A stretch of 64,000 nt of DNA from CBDEVH01 sp965243565 (lineage in GTDB: Bacteria; Pseudomonadota; Gammaproteobacteria; Tethybacterales; Persebacteraceae), in NCBI GenBank assembly GCA_965243565.1, contig OZ251571.1:1426001-1490000 (forward strand), given 5' to 3'. The translations under genes were made by a program, and so were the position numbers. Of this stretch, positions 1-9,603 are shown piece after piece. How positions within the stretch are numbered: position 1 is the first letter of the stretch; every line of letters starts with the position of its first letter. The notes under the pieces were generated by a model. The model had not been told where the DNA came from. It did no database searches and saw only the letters and a program-made list of their open reading frames with translations.

Positions 1-467
1 CGGACACCTTTGCCAATTTCTAGATTTTGAACATCGATGGTAATTGATTCGGGTAAGTCTTTTGGCAAACATTGAATGCTAATTTGATTCTCAACGGCAG
101 AAAATATTCCTTGATGTAATTTAACCCCAGGACAAATGTCGACATTAATGTAGTTGATTGGCACACTGATAGAAATTTCAGTGCCATCACGCACGGACTG
201 AAAATCAATATGCAAAATATTAGAGCGAAAAGGATGCATTTGTACTTCACGAAGCAACGCTTTTACTTTTTTCTTTCCATATTGAATCGTCAATACAGAT
301 GAATAAAAAGCATCATCTCTCATTTTAATTTTGATAGCACGCTCTTCAACAGCAATACTTTGTGTTTTGCCATCTCCGTACAATACAGCAGGGACATAAC
401 CCGCTCTACGTAATTTTCTTGAGTCACCACGCCCAGTTTTTTCGCGGACAATTGATTCTATTTCCAT
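1..467 (-). CDS. rplY: 50S ribosomal protein L25 (partial, C-terminus outside window)
   Basis: About 155 residues are visible; the gene runs off the left edge. The N-terminus (MEIESIVREKTGRGDSRKLR) and the following AGYVPAVLYG are typical of L25/Ctc proteins, which bind 5S rRNA. The middle region with FRSNILHIDFQ is also family-typical. Length already exceeds the short E. coli L25 (94 aa), so this is the longer two-domain Ctc form. ATG at 467 follows a TGAGAG ribosome-binding site. It lies 45 bases downstream of prs on the same strand, the order prs-rplY-pth being usual in gammaproteobacteria. Confidence 0.93.
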   Translation of the reverse strand, partial: MEIESIVREKTGRGDSRKLRRAGYVPAVLYGDGKTQSIAVEERAIKIKMRDDAFYSSVLTIQYGKKKVKALLREVQMHPFRSNILHIDFQSVRDGTEISISVPINYINVDICPGVKLHQGIFSAVENQISIQCLPKDLPESITIDVQNLEIGKGV

Positions 468-512
468 TTTTATACTCTCATTTAATTTTTTATATTACTT
501 TGATTTTCTTAC

Positions 513-1481
513 CTAAAATAAAGAACTAATCGATTCTTGTAGATAAATACGAGAAATCGTTTCTGCCAATATCTGTGAAACAGTAAGACGGCGGATTTTA
601 TCACAAGATTGCCCATCTTCACTAAGGGGAATCGTATCACAAACCACCAATTCGTCTAGTTCGGACTGACTAATTCGATCAATAGCGGGACCCGATAAAA
701 CGGGATGCGTACAATACGCATAAACACGACGAGCACCATGGTCATTTTTTAATGCATCGGCGGCTTGACACAAGGTATTGGCAGTATCGACAATATCATC
801 CACCAAAAAACAATCTTTGCCTTCAATATCACCTATCACATGCATAACTTTTGCCACATTGGCTTTGGGACGACGTTTGTCAATAATGGCAAGGTTGGTT
901 TTTAGTGAATTAGCAAAAGCACGCGCACGCACCACCCCACCGACATCGGGTGCAACAATAACGGACATGTCTTTATCGACAATAGACGAAGACATATCTC
1001 CCATTAGCACCGGCATAGCAAAAATATTTTCGACAGGAATATTGTAAAACCCCTGAATTTGCTCTGCGTGTAAGTCAAGTGTTAATAAACGCTTAATGCC
1101 AACCGATGTGACTAAATCGGCAATAACCCGTGCGCTGATAGGAACACGCAAAGAGCGCGAACGCCTGTCTTGGCGAGAATACCCCAAATACGGTGTGATG
1201 GCAACAATGTCAGAAGCAGACGCCCGTTTTAGAGCATCGGCTATAAGCAATAATTCCATTAAATTATCGTTAGCAGGATAACAAACAGATTGTAAAATAT
1301 AGACGCTTTTACCCCGGACGTTTTCTAATAACTCGACTGAGGTTTCGCCGTCCGAAAAACGCTGTAAATTAATTCGACCCAACTGAACTTTTAATATTTT
1401 GGCAATTTTTTCAGTTAAATCGACAGGACAGCCTCTACCGGCAAACAGAATTAAATCTTCAAAATTATTTTCATTTATCAT
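513..1481 (-). CDS. prs: Ribose-phosphate pyrophosphokinase
   Basis: Makes PRPP from ribose 5-phosphate and ATP for nucleotide, histidine, tryptophan and NAD synthesis; cytosolic. The 322-residue length is standard. Visible family motifs are FAGRGCPVDLTEKIA near the N-terminus, YLGYSRQDRR around residue 100, DLHAEQIQGFY (ATP/Mg region) near residue 135, and the PRPP-binding loop VDDIVDTANT around residue 225. It sits between rplY and tRNA-Gln/ispE, the standard gammaproteobacterial order. ATG at 1481; no frameshift. Confidence 0.98.
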   Translation of the reverse strand: MINENNFEDLILFAGRGCPVDLTEKIAKILKVQLGRINLQRFSDGETSVELLENVRGKSVYILQSVCYPANDNLMELLLIADALKRASASDIVAITPYLGYSRQDRRSRSLRVPISARVIADLVTSVGIKRLLTLDLHAEQIQGFYNIPVENIFAMPVLMGDMSSSIVDKDMSVIVAPDVGGVVRARAFANSLKTNLAIIDKRRPKANVAKVMHVIGDIEGKDCFLVDDIVDTANTLCQAADALKNDHGARRVYAYCTHPVLSGPAIDRISQSELDELVVCDTIPLSEDGQSCDKIRRLTVSQILAETISRIYLQESISSLF

Positions 1482-1500
1482 AATAAGTTACTATTTTAGG

Positions 1501-1572
1501 CTGGGAAGGTAGGATTCGAACCTACGCATGACGGGATCAAAACCCGCTGCCTTACCGCTTGGCTACTCCCCA
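1501..1572 (-). tRNA. tRNA-Gln (TTG)
   Basis: Full cloverleaf on the minus strand. The acceptor stem pairs TGGGGAG with CTTCCCA, discriminator G, anticodon loop TTTTGAT with anticodon TTG. The CCA end is not encoded (CCT follows). The 5' 21 bases overlap the last codons and stop of ispE, so the two genes share sequence. Confidence 0.96.
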
Positions 1573-2406
1573 ATTATAAATTGGATGTTTCGACATTGCA
1601 GAAACAACCATTGTATGCATTTGTTTTGGTAATTTGCTTTTTGCAGCAACAGCCAAAGCCATTGTTGCAAAAGAAGCAAAGACCGTTGAACCACTACCGC
1701 TCAATTGAATATGAGACGCCACTTGCTTTAATTTTACGGCTGTTTCTAAAATTGAAGGGTATAACATAACGGCTGCTGCTGATAAATGATTATCTGAATT
1801 TTTAAAAGGCTCTATTCTGTCTCTCTTTTGTTCGTTTGTCAACTTATCAAAGCAATTAAAAACATTTAAAGTGCTAGAAGACACTTCAGGAAAGGCGAGT
1901 AAATAGCATTTTTGAGGCACATTTATTGCCTGCAAAACCTCCCCAACACCGCTTACATCGGAACATTCGCCAAAAATAAAGAAAGGAACATCCGCCCCTA
2001 ATTGCAACGCCATATCCATTAATATTTTTTTTTCTAAATACAATGACCACAGCACGTTTAATCCCATCAAAACAGTTGCCGCATCCGAACTCCCACCTCC
2101 CAAGCCGCTACCAACTGGTATTTTTTTATCAACTACAATACTCACTCCTTTTGCTGTGTTGCTGTATTTTTTTAATAATTTGGCGGCTTTAAAGGATAAA
2201 TCATTGTCATCGCTAATGCCATCATATTGCCAAAGGCGAACTATTTCACCGTCATCCCTAACGGTTAAAGTAACTTTATCGCATAAATTAGTCAAAACAA
2301 TACGGCTCGATAATAAATGATAGCCATCATTGCGCCTACCCTCTATATGCAAACTAATATTTAATTTTGCAGGTGCATCCAAGCAATGTGCTAAAACTTG
2401 AGCCAT
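1552..2406 (-). CDS. ispE: 4-diphosphocytidyl-2-C-methyl-D-erythritol kinase
   Basis: GHMP-family kinase of the MEP isoprenoid pathway that phosphorylates CDP-methylerythritol with ATP. Of 284 residues, the N-terminus carries APAKLNISLHI and GYHLLSS, the glycine-rich ATP loop PVGSGLGGGSSDAA lies near residue 95, and the C-terminal GHMP motif LSGSGSTVF near residue 235. The final residues NWGVAKR and the TAA stop are read from the 5' end of tRNA-Gln. The start overlaps the 3' end of lolB by 16 bases. ispH of the same pathway is also in this window. Confidence 0.96.
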   Translation of the reverse strand: MAQVLAHCLDAPAKLNISLHIEGRRNDGYHLLSSRIVLTNLCDKVTLTVRDDGEIVRLWQYDGISDDNDLSFKAAKLLKKYSNTAKGVSIVVDKKIPVGSGLGGGSSDAATVLMGLNVLWSLYLEKKILMDMALQLGADVPFFIFGECSDVSGVGEVLQAINVPQKCYLLAFPEVSSSTLNVFNCFDKLTNEQKRDRIEPFKNSDNHLSAAAVMLYPSILETAVKLKQVASHIQLSGSGSTVFASFATMALAVAAKSKLPKQMHTMVVSAMSKHPIYNWGVAKR

Positions 2407-2969
2407 TTTTTAATTTTCACCTTTGCTTTCCCAACATCTGAATGTAATTCAATTATTTTAGGACGGTTATTATCATCATAATCAAGGTAAGCCACTTTCC
2501 ATGAATATTGTTCGATTAAGGCATAGTTTAGCCCTCCTTCTGCCAATACCGTTTTGCCTGCACCCAAAGGCGATGGACGTCCCTTCATCCAATAGCCCAA
2601 TGCCTCTAGTGGCAGTGTGTAACCCAACAACTCATGCGTAAATCTGTTGGCATCATCGGCTTCATACGTTTTACCACCCCATTTTAAAATGCTTTTTTTG
2701 ACTCGGCGAATAAGCTGTCCATGAATACCACCCAAAGGGCTAAGAATATTTACCACATCTTGCGTTTGTCCGTTTTCATCTAGAGAACGCTCCCAAACCG
2801 CATCAAATTTTGTTTTTTTACCTGCCTTTGAAGTAGCAATAATTTGCATTCTCACATGCAATTGTTGGCTATCTTCTGGCTCGATAAGAGTGGTTTGCTC
2901 AAGCTTGGGAGCACAAGCCGTCAGCATCAACAACGCCAAACCAATAAGAACCTTATTGAAATTCCACAT
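2391..2969 (-). CDS. lolB: Outer-membrane lipoprotein receptor LolB
   Basis: LolB inserts lipoproteins carried by LolA into the outer membrane. I chose the ATG at 2969 because it gives a classic lipoprotein signal: MWNFNK, a hydrophobic stretch, then a lipobox ending LTAC. The open frame extends upstream to 3107 but lies inside the TPR gene there. Mature features include the LSPLGGIHGQL segment and a C-terminal LDYDDNNRPKIIEL strand typical of the family. About 192 residues, normal length. Position between ispE and the TPR gene is conserved in gammaproteobacteria. Confidence 0.9.
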   Translation of the reverse strand: MWNFNKVLIGLALLMLTACAPKLEQTTLIEPEDSQQLHVRMQIIATSKAGKKTKFDAVWERSLDENGQTQDVVNILSPLGGIHGQLIRRVKKSILKWGGKTYEADDANRFTHELLGYTLPLEALGYWMKGRPSPLGAGKTVLAEGGLNYALIEQYSWKVAYLDYDDNNRPKIIELHSDVGKAKVKIKKWLKF

Positions 2970-4499
2970 TAAACCTTGCCATGGTATCATTGAGCGTTTC
3001 ATTATCTGCGTCTTCTTTGATGGCGGCTTTCCACACGCGTTGTGCCTCGTCTTCATCGCCCAATTGCCATAAAACTTCGCCCCAGTGTGCCCATATTTCA
3101 ACTGCATTTGATAACCCAGCCGCCTTTTTTAGATGAAACAACGCTGTTTCTAGATCGCCCAAACGATAATACACCCACCCCAAACTATCAATGATATTAG
3201 GATTATCGGGGTTGGTTTTTATTGCCTTTTCAATGTGGCTTTTGGCAAGTTTCAAATCAATATTATTATCTGCCATCACATAGCCCAATGCATTCCAAGC
3301 ATCAGGATTATTAGAATGTGCTTTGGTTAGTTTTTGCAATTCAACAATAGCCAAGCTAACATCACCTTTTTCTTCATACAGCAATGCTAAGTTATAACCC
3401 AATGTAAAATCATTCACAACTGTCTGTTTGGCGTTCATAAGCCGTTCGATGGCTTTATTTATATTTTCTGTGGATTTAATAAGTTGAGCTATGGACACTT
3501 CACGCAATACGTAATCTTCGTTTGAAAGAGTTTTAGCATTTAATAAAAGATCCAATGCCGCTTGCTTGTTTTGCTCTTCTTCTAAAATAGAAGCCAAACC
3601 AATTTTTGCCATAAAAAGATTATCAGCACGTTTAAAAGCTGCCTTTGCTTGTTTTGGTCATATTCCATTGCTGATACCAATAAGCTGCTGACAAAGCCCA
3701 ATGTTTGTGGTTTGTTTTAGCAGCCTAACTCAGCAAGCGCCTCTTGATAAGGCATTTTATTTAAGTGTTGCGAATAGGCCCATAAAACAGCATCCAACGT
3801 GCAATTTGTAATACCATCATTGCAATTTTTCTCAACATACGTACTGAACACTGGCAGAGCTGCCGCACTGTTTTCTAAATTTTGAACAATAATTGCCTGT
3901 AAAAAATAATTCTCGATATTGCTGTTATCGGCATCAATCGCTAGTTTTACTTTTTTATCCGCCAAATTTATTTTTCCTGCATAAAACATTAACCAAGCGA
4001 TAAGCCTTTTTCCTTCTGCATTATCCAAAAATAATCGCTCTGCCGTACTGGTAACAGCAGGGTGATCGCGAATAATCAATAATTGTTGAAATATTTCTTG
4101 TTGTGTGATCGCTTTCTTGTCAATTAATTGCTTAAATATTTTTTCGACATTGACTATGTCTTTTTTAACCAAAAACAGCCGTGCTTGCATTTTTAATGCT
4201 TCATTACTACCATACGATACCCATAAATTGGTGATTTTTTCTGCCAAAGGTAAATCACGGGCTTCAATAGCCATAAACGTTGCCGCTTTTAATGCTTTTT
4301 CATTCTTCACTCTAAGCCCAATTTCGCCGATGATTTTTGCGCCTTTTTTCGTCTCACCTTGAGCACCTAACAAAAAACCGTACATCAAGTTAAAAATGAT
4401 GTCTTCTTCTGATAGTTCTTGTGCGGCTACTGCGCTTGCCCCTCCTATTAGTAATAACAGGGATAACAGTAACGGAATTATTTTACGTTGTAAAAACAT
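2953..4499 (-). pseudogene. Exported TPR protein, broken by two frameshifts
   Basis: Two open frames make up one gene. 4499-3717 encodes the N-terminal 260 residues, with a signal peptide (MFLQRKIIPLLL...VAAQ) and helical repeats. 3612-2953 encodes about 219 residues of TPR repeats (e.g. NPDAWNALGY, NIIDSLGWVYYRLGD). Between them, the third frame encodes plausible bridging sequence (HWALSAAYWYQQW), so two separate shifts are needed: one near 3717-3725 and one near 3625-3640 in an A-rich run. Reconstituted length is about 515-550 residues, like the TPR protein encoded upstream of lolB in Pseudomonas (PA4667-type). The 3' part overlaps the lolB start by 17 bases. Real decay or sequencing error cannot be separated here. 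Confidence 0.8.
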
Positions 4500-4542
4500 A
4501 AAGTTGCCTTATATACAAAGATACATACAAAGATACAAAGTT

Positions 4543-4618
<76 letters not shown>

Positions 4619-4682
4619 ATAGATGACATTATGCTTACTTTTTGCGAACATTATCACCTCAATAAATATTCTGTCAAACTAT

Positions 4683-4754
4683 TGGAGACAGCGAGACTTG
4701 AACTCGCGACCCCCTGGTTGCAAACCAGGTGCTCTACCACTGAGCTATGCCCCC
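4683..4754 (-). tRNA. tRNA-Ala (TGC)
   Basis: 72-nt cloverleaf on the minus strand. Anticodon loop TTTGCAA gives TGC. The acceptor stem contains the G3-U70 wobble that defines alanine tRNAs, with discriminator A. CCA is not encoded. In many gammaproteobacteria this species lies in the rRNA spacer; here it stands next to tRNA-Phe. Confidence 0.93.
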
Positions 4755-4819
4755 TAAAAAACGTGATTCTATCAGAGGAACAAAGAAAAAAGTTGTAAGA
4801 CAATTTACAAACAATTAAA

Positions 4820-5914
4820 TTATTGACTAAGAACGTCCAAAGCATGGCAATTTTCTTTCTGCCAGCCGATTTTCACTGTATCATCAATATTTAAATACGA
4901 ATAATCACCGTTGTTAGGAACCTTAATAATAAAGTCTTCTGACCCTAACAATGCAAAACGAAAACGAATATGATCACCCAAATAAATTTGTTCTTTCATC
5001 GTTGCAGTAAAACAATTGTCCATACAATCTGCACTGGCATCATCGGCTAGTATTGTTATTCTTTCAGGACGTAATGACAATGTAGTCTCTTTGTTTTTTT
5101 CTGTCAATACCGCTTTGGCAATAACTTTGGATTCACCTATTGATACCGAACAAATACCATCTTCAATCGAATCAACCATGCCTTTTAAGCGATTATTTTC
5201 ACCGATAAACTGTGCGACAAAGGCATTTTGCGGTTTTTCGTAAAGTTCACTTGGTGATGCTAATTGCTGCACAATCCCGTCATTAAATACGGCGACTCGA
5301 TTAGACATGGTTAAAGCTTCAGATTGGTCATGTGTAACATACACCACCGTAACACCCAACCTTTCGTGAATATGCTTGAGCTCGTATTGCATTTGTTCAC
5401 GTAAATTCTTATCCAACGCACCCAAAGGCTCATCCATTAAAATAAGATCAGGTTGAAAAACCAACGCCCTTGCCACTGCCACACGCTGTTGCTGTCCTCC
5501 TGATAACTGGGCGGGATAACGCGTTACAAATTCCTGTAACTGAACCATGTCCAGCGCATGGTTTATTTTTTTATCAATCTCACTAACAGGAAGCTTACGA
5601 ATTTGCAATGGAAACGCTAAATTTTCGCGAATAGTCATATGTGGAAAAAGTGCGTAATTTTGAAAAACCATGCCAATACCGCGCTTATGTGGTGGAATTC
5701 TCGAAATTGATTTGCCCCGTAATGTAATATCACCATGAGTAACCGTCTCAAAACCAGCGAGCATCATAAGGCAAGTCGTTTTACCCGACCCTGAAGGTCC
5801 TAACATCGTGAGGAACTCCCCCTCTTCAACATCTAGATTTAATCGTTTAACAACCAATACTTTTCCATCATAAGTCTTTTCGACTTCTTGAAATGATGCA
5901 TGAATTTTTGACAT
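4820..5914 (-). CDS. PotA-type ABC transporter ATP-binding protein (orphan)
   Basis: ATPase of the spermidine/putrescine-iron-sulfate class. Walker A GPSGSGKTT near residue 39, Q-loop region MVFQNYALFPHMT, signature LSGGQQQRVAVARAL near 139, Walker B LILMDEPLGALD, switch VYVTHDQSEALT. The last 100 residues form a TOBE-like domain (TLSLRPERITIL). 364 residues is normal for PotA. No permease or binding-protein gene adjoins it, so the substrate cannot be named; polyamine is the default guess. ATG at 5914 follows a GGGAGG ribosome-binding site. Confidence 0.88.
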   Translation of the reverse strand: MSKIHASFQEVEKTYDGKVLVVKRLNLDVEEGEFLTMLGPSGSGKTTCLMMLAGFETVTHGDITLRGKSISRIPPHKRGIGMVFQNYALFPHMTIRENLAFPLQIRKLPVSEIDKKINHALDMVQLQEFVTRYPAQLSGGQQQRVAVARALVFQPDLILMDEPLGALDKNLREQMQYELKHIHERLGVTVVYVTHDQSEALTMSNRVAVFNDGIVQQLASPSELYEKPQNAFVAQFIGENNRLKGMVDSIEDGICSVSIGESKVIAKAVLTEKNKETTLSLRPERITILADDASADCMDNCFTATMKEQIYLGDHIRFRFALLGSEDFIIKVPNNGDYSYLNIDDTVKIGWQKENCHALDVLSQ

Positions 5915-6335
5915 AGTCCTCCCTTATAAAGTACCATTGTACTATGAAATAAAGAGTTTTACGTAATTAGGATTTAATCAAGCAGTCAAATTCATATAGC
6001 GTATTTTTTAGACTTTAAGTTTATATTCGTAAAACAACAATGCCAACAGTCATAATATAAACAAAGCACATCAGAGCAAAATACAGCACGTTATGCTTCT
6101 ACCCCATATTTTGCAACCGCAACTCTTTAAACATCATTAGAATAAGCCCACTCGCCCTCACATGCTTAGACAAGCATAATCGCTTGCCCTCCAATACCAA
6201 ACTACAACTGCTACAATAGACGCTTGAATTGCTAAAAATAGCAAGGTTCAAGATTGACGGATTTCGCCCCTGCGGTGATGAGTTAACTATAATCGGGCGC
6301 GGTAACAATTACAGCTGCTCCAGCACTTCCTCACT
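5915..6335. other. Intergenic stretch, no supported gene
   Basis: About 420 bases between the PotA-like gene and the ankyrin gene. Short open frames on both strands here have no recognisable protein pattern and no good ribosome-binding site. The part next to 5915 presumably holds the promoter of the ATPase gene. I see no convincing hairpin or repeat. Confidence 0.5.
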
Positions 6336-7271
6336 CTACTTGCGCATCTCATCCAGGGACATAAAAGTTTTTACAAATAACATTATTTGGGACCAAGTTG
6401 TCGCTTTTTCGCCGCCGTGTTTTTTTAATAAATCAATCATTGCTGAATTATTAGGCATTTCGTATGCAGTATCCAGTGGTGTACCGTGAAGCCATGTGGC
6501 GGCATTTACATCAACCCCGTTCTCTAACAACACCTGTGCGACATTAACAGAGCGAAGCAACGCCGCACTATGCAGCATTGTTTCGCCAGTAATAGCACCT
6601 ATACTACCTATATAAAAAACATCAGCGCCGTTTTGGATAAGTAATCGTGCAGCATCGGCATGGTCACCTATTAATGTGTTGGACAGCGGCATTTTGCCGA
6701 AAAAATCTTTAACACTAACATCGGCGCCGTTATCTAGCAGAAGTTGAATAATGTCTACATTACCGGTCAATGCCGCTGCAAGCAGTGGTTTTTCTTCATA
6801 TTCTTCTTCGTATGCTGTGTTAATGTCAGCGCCGTGGTTAATCAGTATCTCGACAATTGTGAAGTTGCTTTGATCAAGCGCAAACGACAGCGGCGTTAGT
6901 GTTCTTTTTGTACGTGCATTAACATCCGCACCTTCCGCCAGCAGGCGTTTTACTTCTTCGGGCTGATTGCTTGCAATGGCATTGTGCAATGGGGTAATGC
7001 CGCTGTCATAATCGGTGGGCACGGTAGTACCGGCATCTTTTTGTTGCAGGTGGTAACGAACGCTATTAGTGTCCCCCGCCCTTATTGCCTGCAATAGCGG
7101 TAAAATCGGCGTTGATACTTTCTTGGTGGTGGATTCTTCCGCATACATTTCCTGCAGCAGCGTTGATGCTTTCTCGGCGGTGGATTCTTCGGCATAAGCG
7201 GGGGAATAAAGCACAGCGAAAAACGCCAGTGCTATGCTGGGGAGTAGTCTAATAATCGTTTTAAATATCAT
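6336..7271 (-). CDS. Exported ankyrin-repeat protein
   Basis: 311 residues with a signal peptide (MIFKTIIRLLPSIALAFFAV, cleavage near SPAYAEES), so it likely acts in the periplasm or outside the cell. After it, a 17-residue segment beginning YAEEST is tandemly duplicated (YAEESTAEK / YAEESTTKK). Residues of about 60-300 form ankyrin repeats with clear TPLHNAI, GADVNARTK, TPLSFAL, GADINTA and GADVSVKD motifs. Binding partner unknown. Exported ankyrin proteins are frequent in host-associated bacteria, which would fit but does not prove such a lifestyle. It heads an island of accessory genes. Confidence 0.85.
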   Translation of the reverse strand: MIFKTIIRLLPSIALAFFAVLYSPAYAEESTAEKASTLLQEMYAEESTTKKVSTPILPLLQAIRAGDTNSVRYHLQQKDAGTTVPTDYDSGITPLHNAIASNQPEEVKRLLAEGADVNARTKRTLTPLSFALDQSNFTIVEILINHGADINTAYEEEYEEKPLLAAALTGNVDIIQLLLDNGADVSVKDFFGKMPLSNTLIGDHADAARLLIQNGADVFYIGSIGAITGETMLHSAALLRSVNVAQVLLENGVDVNAATWLHGTPLDTAYEMPNNSAMIDLLKKHGGEKATTWSQIMLFVKTFMSLDEMRK

Positions 7272-7452
7272 AATTTCCTCACAGTATTTATTACTACAAT
7301 GTTACGGCAGAATGTATCGCTACTATCGGTTAGGGATAAAAATTCGTTTTGGTTTATCTCTTGCAGTTCAGCACCCACTAAGTCAATATCTTTTAAAATC
7401 CTTTAGCAAGTATAACAAACTTTTAGATAATATATATTTTTCATTACTTTCT

Positions 7453-8864
7453 TCAATCCTGCTTTTTAGATTCCAACTCTTCGGCTTTGGCAAAATCTGC
7501 CTCTGCACCTTCAGTATCTCCTTGTGCTTGTTTAAGAATACCACGATTATTGTATGCCACAGTCAACTCAGGATTAAGTCTAATGGCTTCGTCATAATCG
7601 GAGAGTGCCTCTGGAAATTGTCCTAAGTGAACTTTAGCAAGACCACGATTATTGTATGCATCAGCCAATTTCGGATTAAGTGTAATTGCTTCTGGAAATT
7701 GTTTTAAGTTAGATTTAGCAAGACCACGATTATTGTATGCCACAGTCAACTCAGGATTAAGTCTAATGGCTTGGTTATAATCGTTAATTGCCTCCGCAAA
7801 TTGTTTTAAGTTAAATTTAGCAAGACCACGATTATTGTATGCATCAGCAAACTGCGGATTAAATTTAATGGCTTCGTCAAAATCGTTAATTGACTCTGCA
7901 AATTGTTTTAAGTTAAATTTAGCATTACCACGATTATGGTATGTCCTGCAAACTGTGGATTAAGTGTAATGGCTTTGTCAAAATCGGCGAGTGCCTCTAT
8001 AAATTGCCTTAAGTCAGCTTTAGCATTACCACGATTATTGTATGCCCCTGCAAACTGCGGATTAAGTTCAATGGCTTTACCATAGTGCTTAATGGCAATA
8101 TCAAATTCCCCATTGCTAGCTTGCTGTATAGCCTCTATAAAATTCAATATTTGCATCGGTATGAGTGGTTCGATTGGCAATAAAGCCCTGTAAATCGTTA
8201 TAGATACTCTGGCTGTTAATATGGTGGTAGTGCTGTAGGTAGTCTAAGATAGGCTTTTTATCTTCTTTCTTTATAGTAATAAATTGCTTTTTATTTACCT
8301 TTAGCCTGCCTTGTTTGGCATGAACAAACACACTACTTTGAAAAATGACACGGTTGTTTTTACTGGTGGGGGCAATGAGTTCATCTTTAGTACTTTCTAC
8401 TTGTTTATTATCTTTAGGCGATGAGTAATCAATTTCTGTTACTGTCTCAAAGTCAGTCTCTTTAAAAAAATAGAGCCTACCATCTTTTTTAGCATTAGTT
8501 TCGCAGGCAAAGAATAAGGCAATATGCAGATTGTAGCTAAAGTCGAGTAGTGCGGTCTTGCCGCCGTAGTGTTGTAGCTGAGTTAGTATCGCTATATCAG
8601 TGGTATTAGGTTCAAAGTGTTGTTGTTTGGCTTGCTTTACCATATCTTTTTCAACAGCGATTACTGAAAAATGTTCGGTTTCTATAGGGGGCGGAGCATT
8701 TTCATCTTCACTTTTAACACAGTATTGGCGGTATAACCCTGTGGCTAGTGGATGGTCAAACTCTTTACTTTCGCCACGATAGATATATTTGACATCATCG
8801 CTGGGACTGGTTTGGTCAATGATTTCTTGTATGACCGCTATAGTCCTTTTTCTTGTTCAGTCAT
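7453..8864 (-). pseudogene. FRG-domain protein with TPR repeats, multiply frameshifted
   Basis: Reading through frameshifts gives one protein. MTEQEK starts at 8864. A shift at the A-run near 8840-8846 is followed by an FRG domain with YIYRGESKEF and LTQLQHYGGKTALLDFSYN then ALFFACE. After a shift near 8140-8160, TPR repeats follow with a near-constant core (AYNNRGNAKADLRQF, AYNNRGLAKFNLKQF). Another 1-base loss lies near 7940 (compared with sister repeats). The stop is at 7453, after KAEELESKKQD. One repeat (around 7690-7712) also lacks about eight residues. FRG domains occur in toxin- and defence-like proteins, but function is not proven. At least three shifts suggest decay. Confidence 0.75.
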
Positions 8865-9010
8865 AACTGTAATTTTGGGTATTTATTAAATGCTCTCTCA
8901 ACCAAGTTTTAAAACTTATTATAATTATAAACCGTTATTTAAAAAACTAAATAAAAGTGAACTCAAATATAACTAATGCCACATATAGGCACTGCTTATA
9001 TCGCGCTGTT

Positions 9011-9036
9011 TAATACTTGAGTGAATTATTATATCG
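9011..9036. repeat. Near-palindromic motif, copy A
   Basis: Begins TAATACTTGAGTGAATTATT. A second copy at 10512-10538 differs by one substitution and one inserted base. The motif has symmetric ends (TAATA...TATTA) with internal matched positions, like an operator or recombination site. It lies about 115 bases upstream of the alkyltransferase-like gene. Confidence 0.6.
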
Positions 9037-9151
9037 CTAAACCTATTAAAAGGCGATTACCATGCCGTCTTTACGGGGGGCAAAAACCTTATAGTAATCT
9101 ATGTAATATAATAGATACTATAAATTAATAATTAGATTCCAAGGAGATTAA

Positions 9152-9586
9152 ATGATTACAGATGAGATTTCAAATATTTTGTGGGGTGAAAAGCCCTATC
9201 AACAAAAAGCACGCAAAGCATTTCCAATTCTCGTTAAGCAAGCAATTAAGGGCAAACCCATTACCTATTCAGATTTGGCTAAAAAAATAAAGGTATCAAA
9301 TCCACGTAACTTGAATTATGTTCTCGGATGTATTGGTAAAACAATAATTGAGTTGAGACAGGAAAATAAAGATATACCACCCATTCAAGCTCTAGTCATT
9401 AGTAAAGGCACGGGACTACCTGGAGAAGGGTTTTACCAGTTTATCTCTCTGTCTAAGGATGACTTCAAAAAATTAGATAAAGAGCAAAAACAAAAGAGAG
9501 TTGACGATTATTTTAACAAAATATATTCCTATCCAGCTTCAAATTGGGATACGCTATTGAGCGGATTAAAACTAAAGAAACTTTAA
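9152..9586 (+). CDS. Alkyltransferase-like (MGMT/ATL-fold) DNA-binding protein
   Basis: 144 residues. The segment GKPITYSDLAKKI, then LNYVLGCIGKT and IPPIQALVISKGTGLPGEGF, parallels the winged-helix region of MGMT/ATL proteins (TTYGDIA, RALG, PWHRVINSKG..LPG). The alkyl-acceptor PCHR motif is absent; PPIQ takes its place, so no methyltransferase activity is expected. This family link is my inference from pattern, not a search. AAGGAG ribosome-binding site precedes ATG 9152. From memory, larger relatives continue into GGGEG and a nuclease domain. A GGGEG-containing remnant lies downstream in another frame (9604-9684), so this protein may be a truncated version. It converges on the DUF3883-type gene. 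Confidence 0.6.
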   Translation: MITDEISNILWGEKPYQQKARKAFPILVKQAIKGKPITYSDLAKKIKVSNPRNLNYVLGCIGKTIIELRQENKDIPPIQALVISKGTGLPGEGFYQFISLSKDDFKKLDKEQKQKRVDDYFNKIYSYPASNWDTLLSGLKLKKL

Positions 9587-9603
9587 TCCTCCCTACAGAA
9601 TAA

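Noticed and set aside
6099..6308. Minus-strand open frame after the ankyrin gene
   Set aside because: No protein-like pattern, no ribosome-binding site, low-complexity composition.
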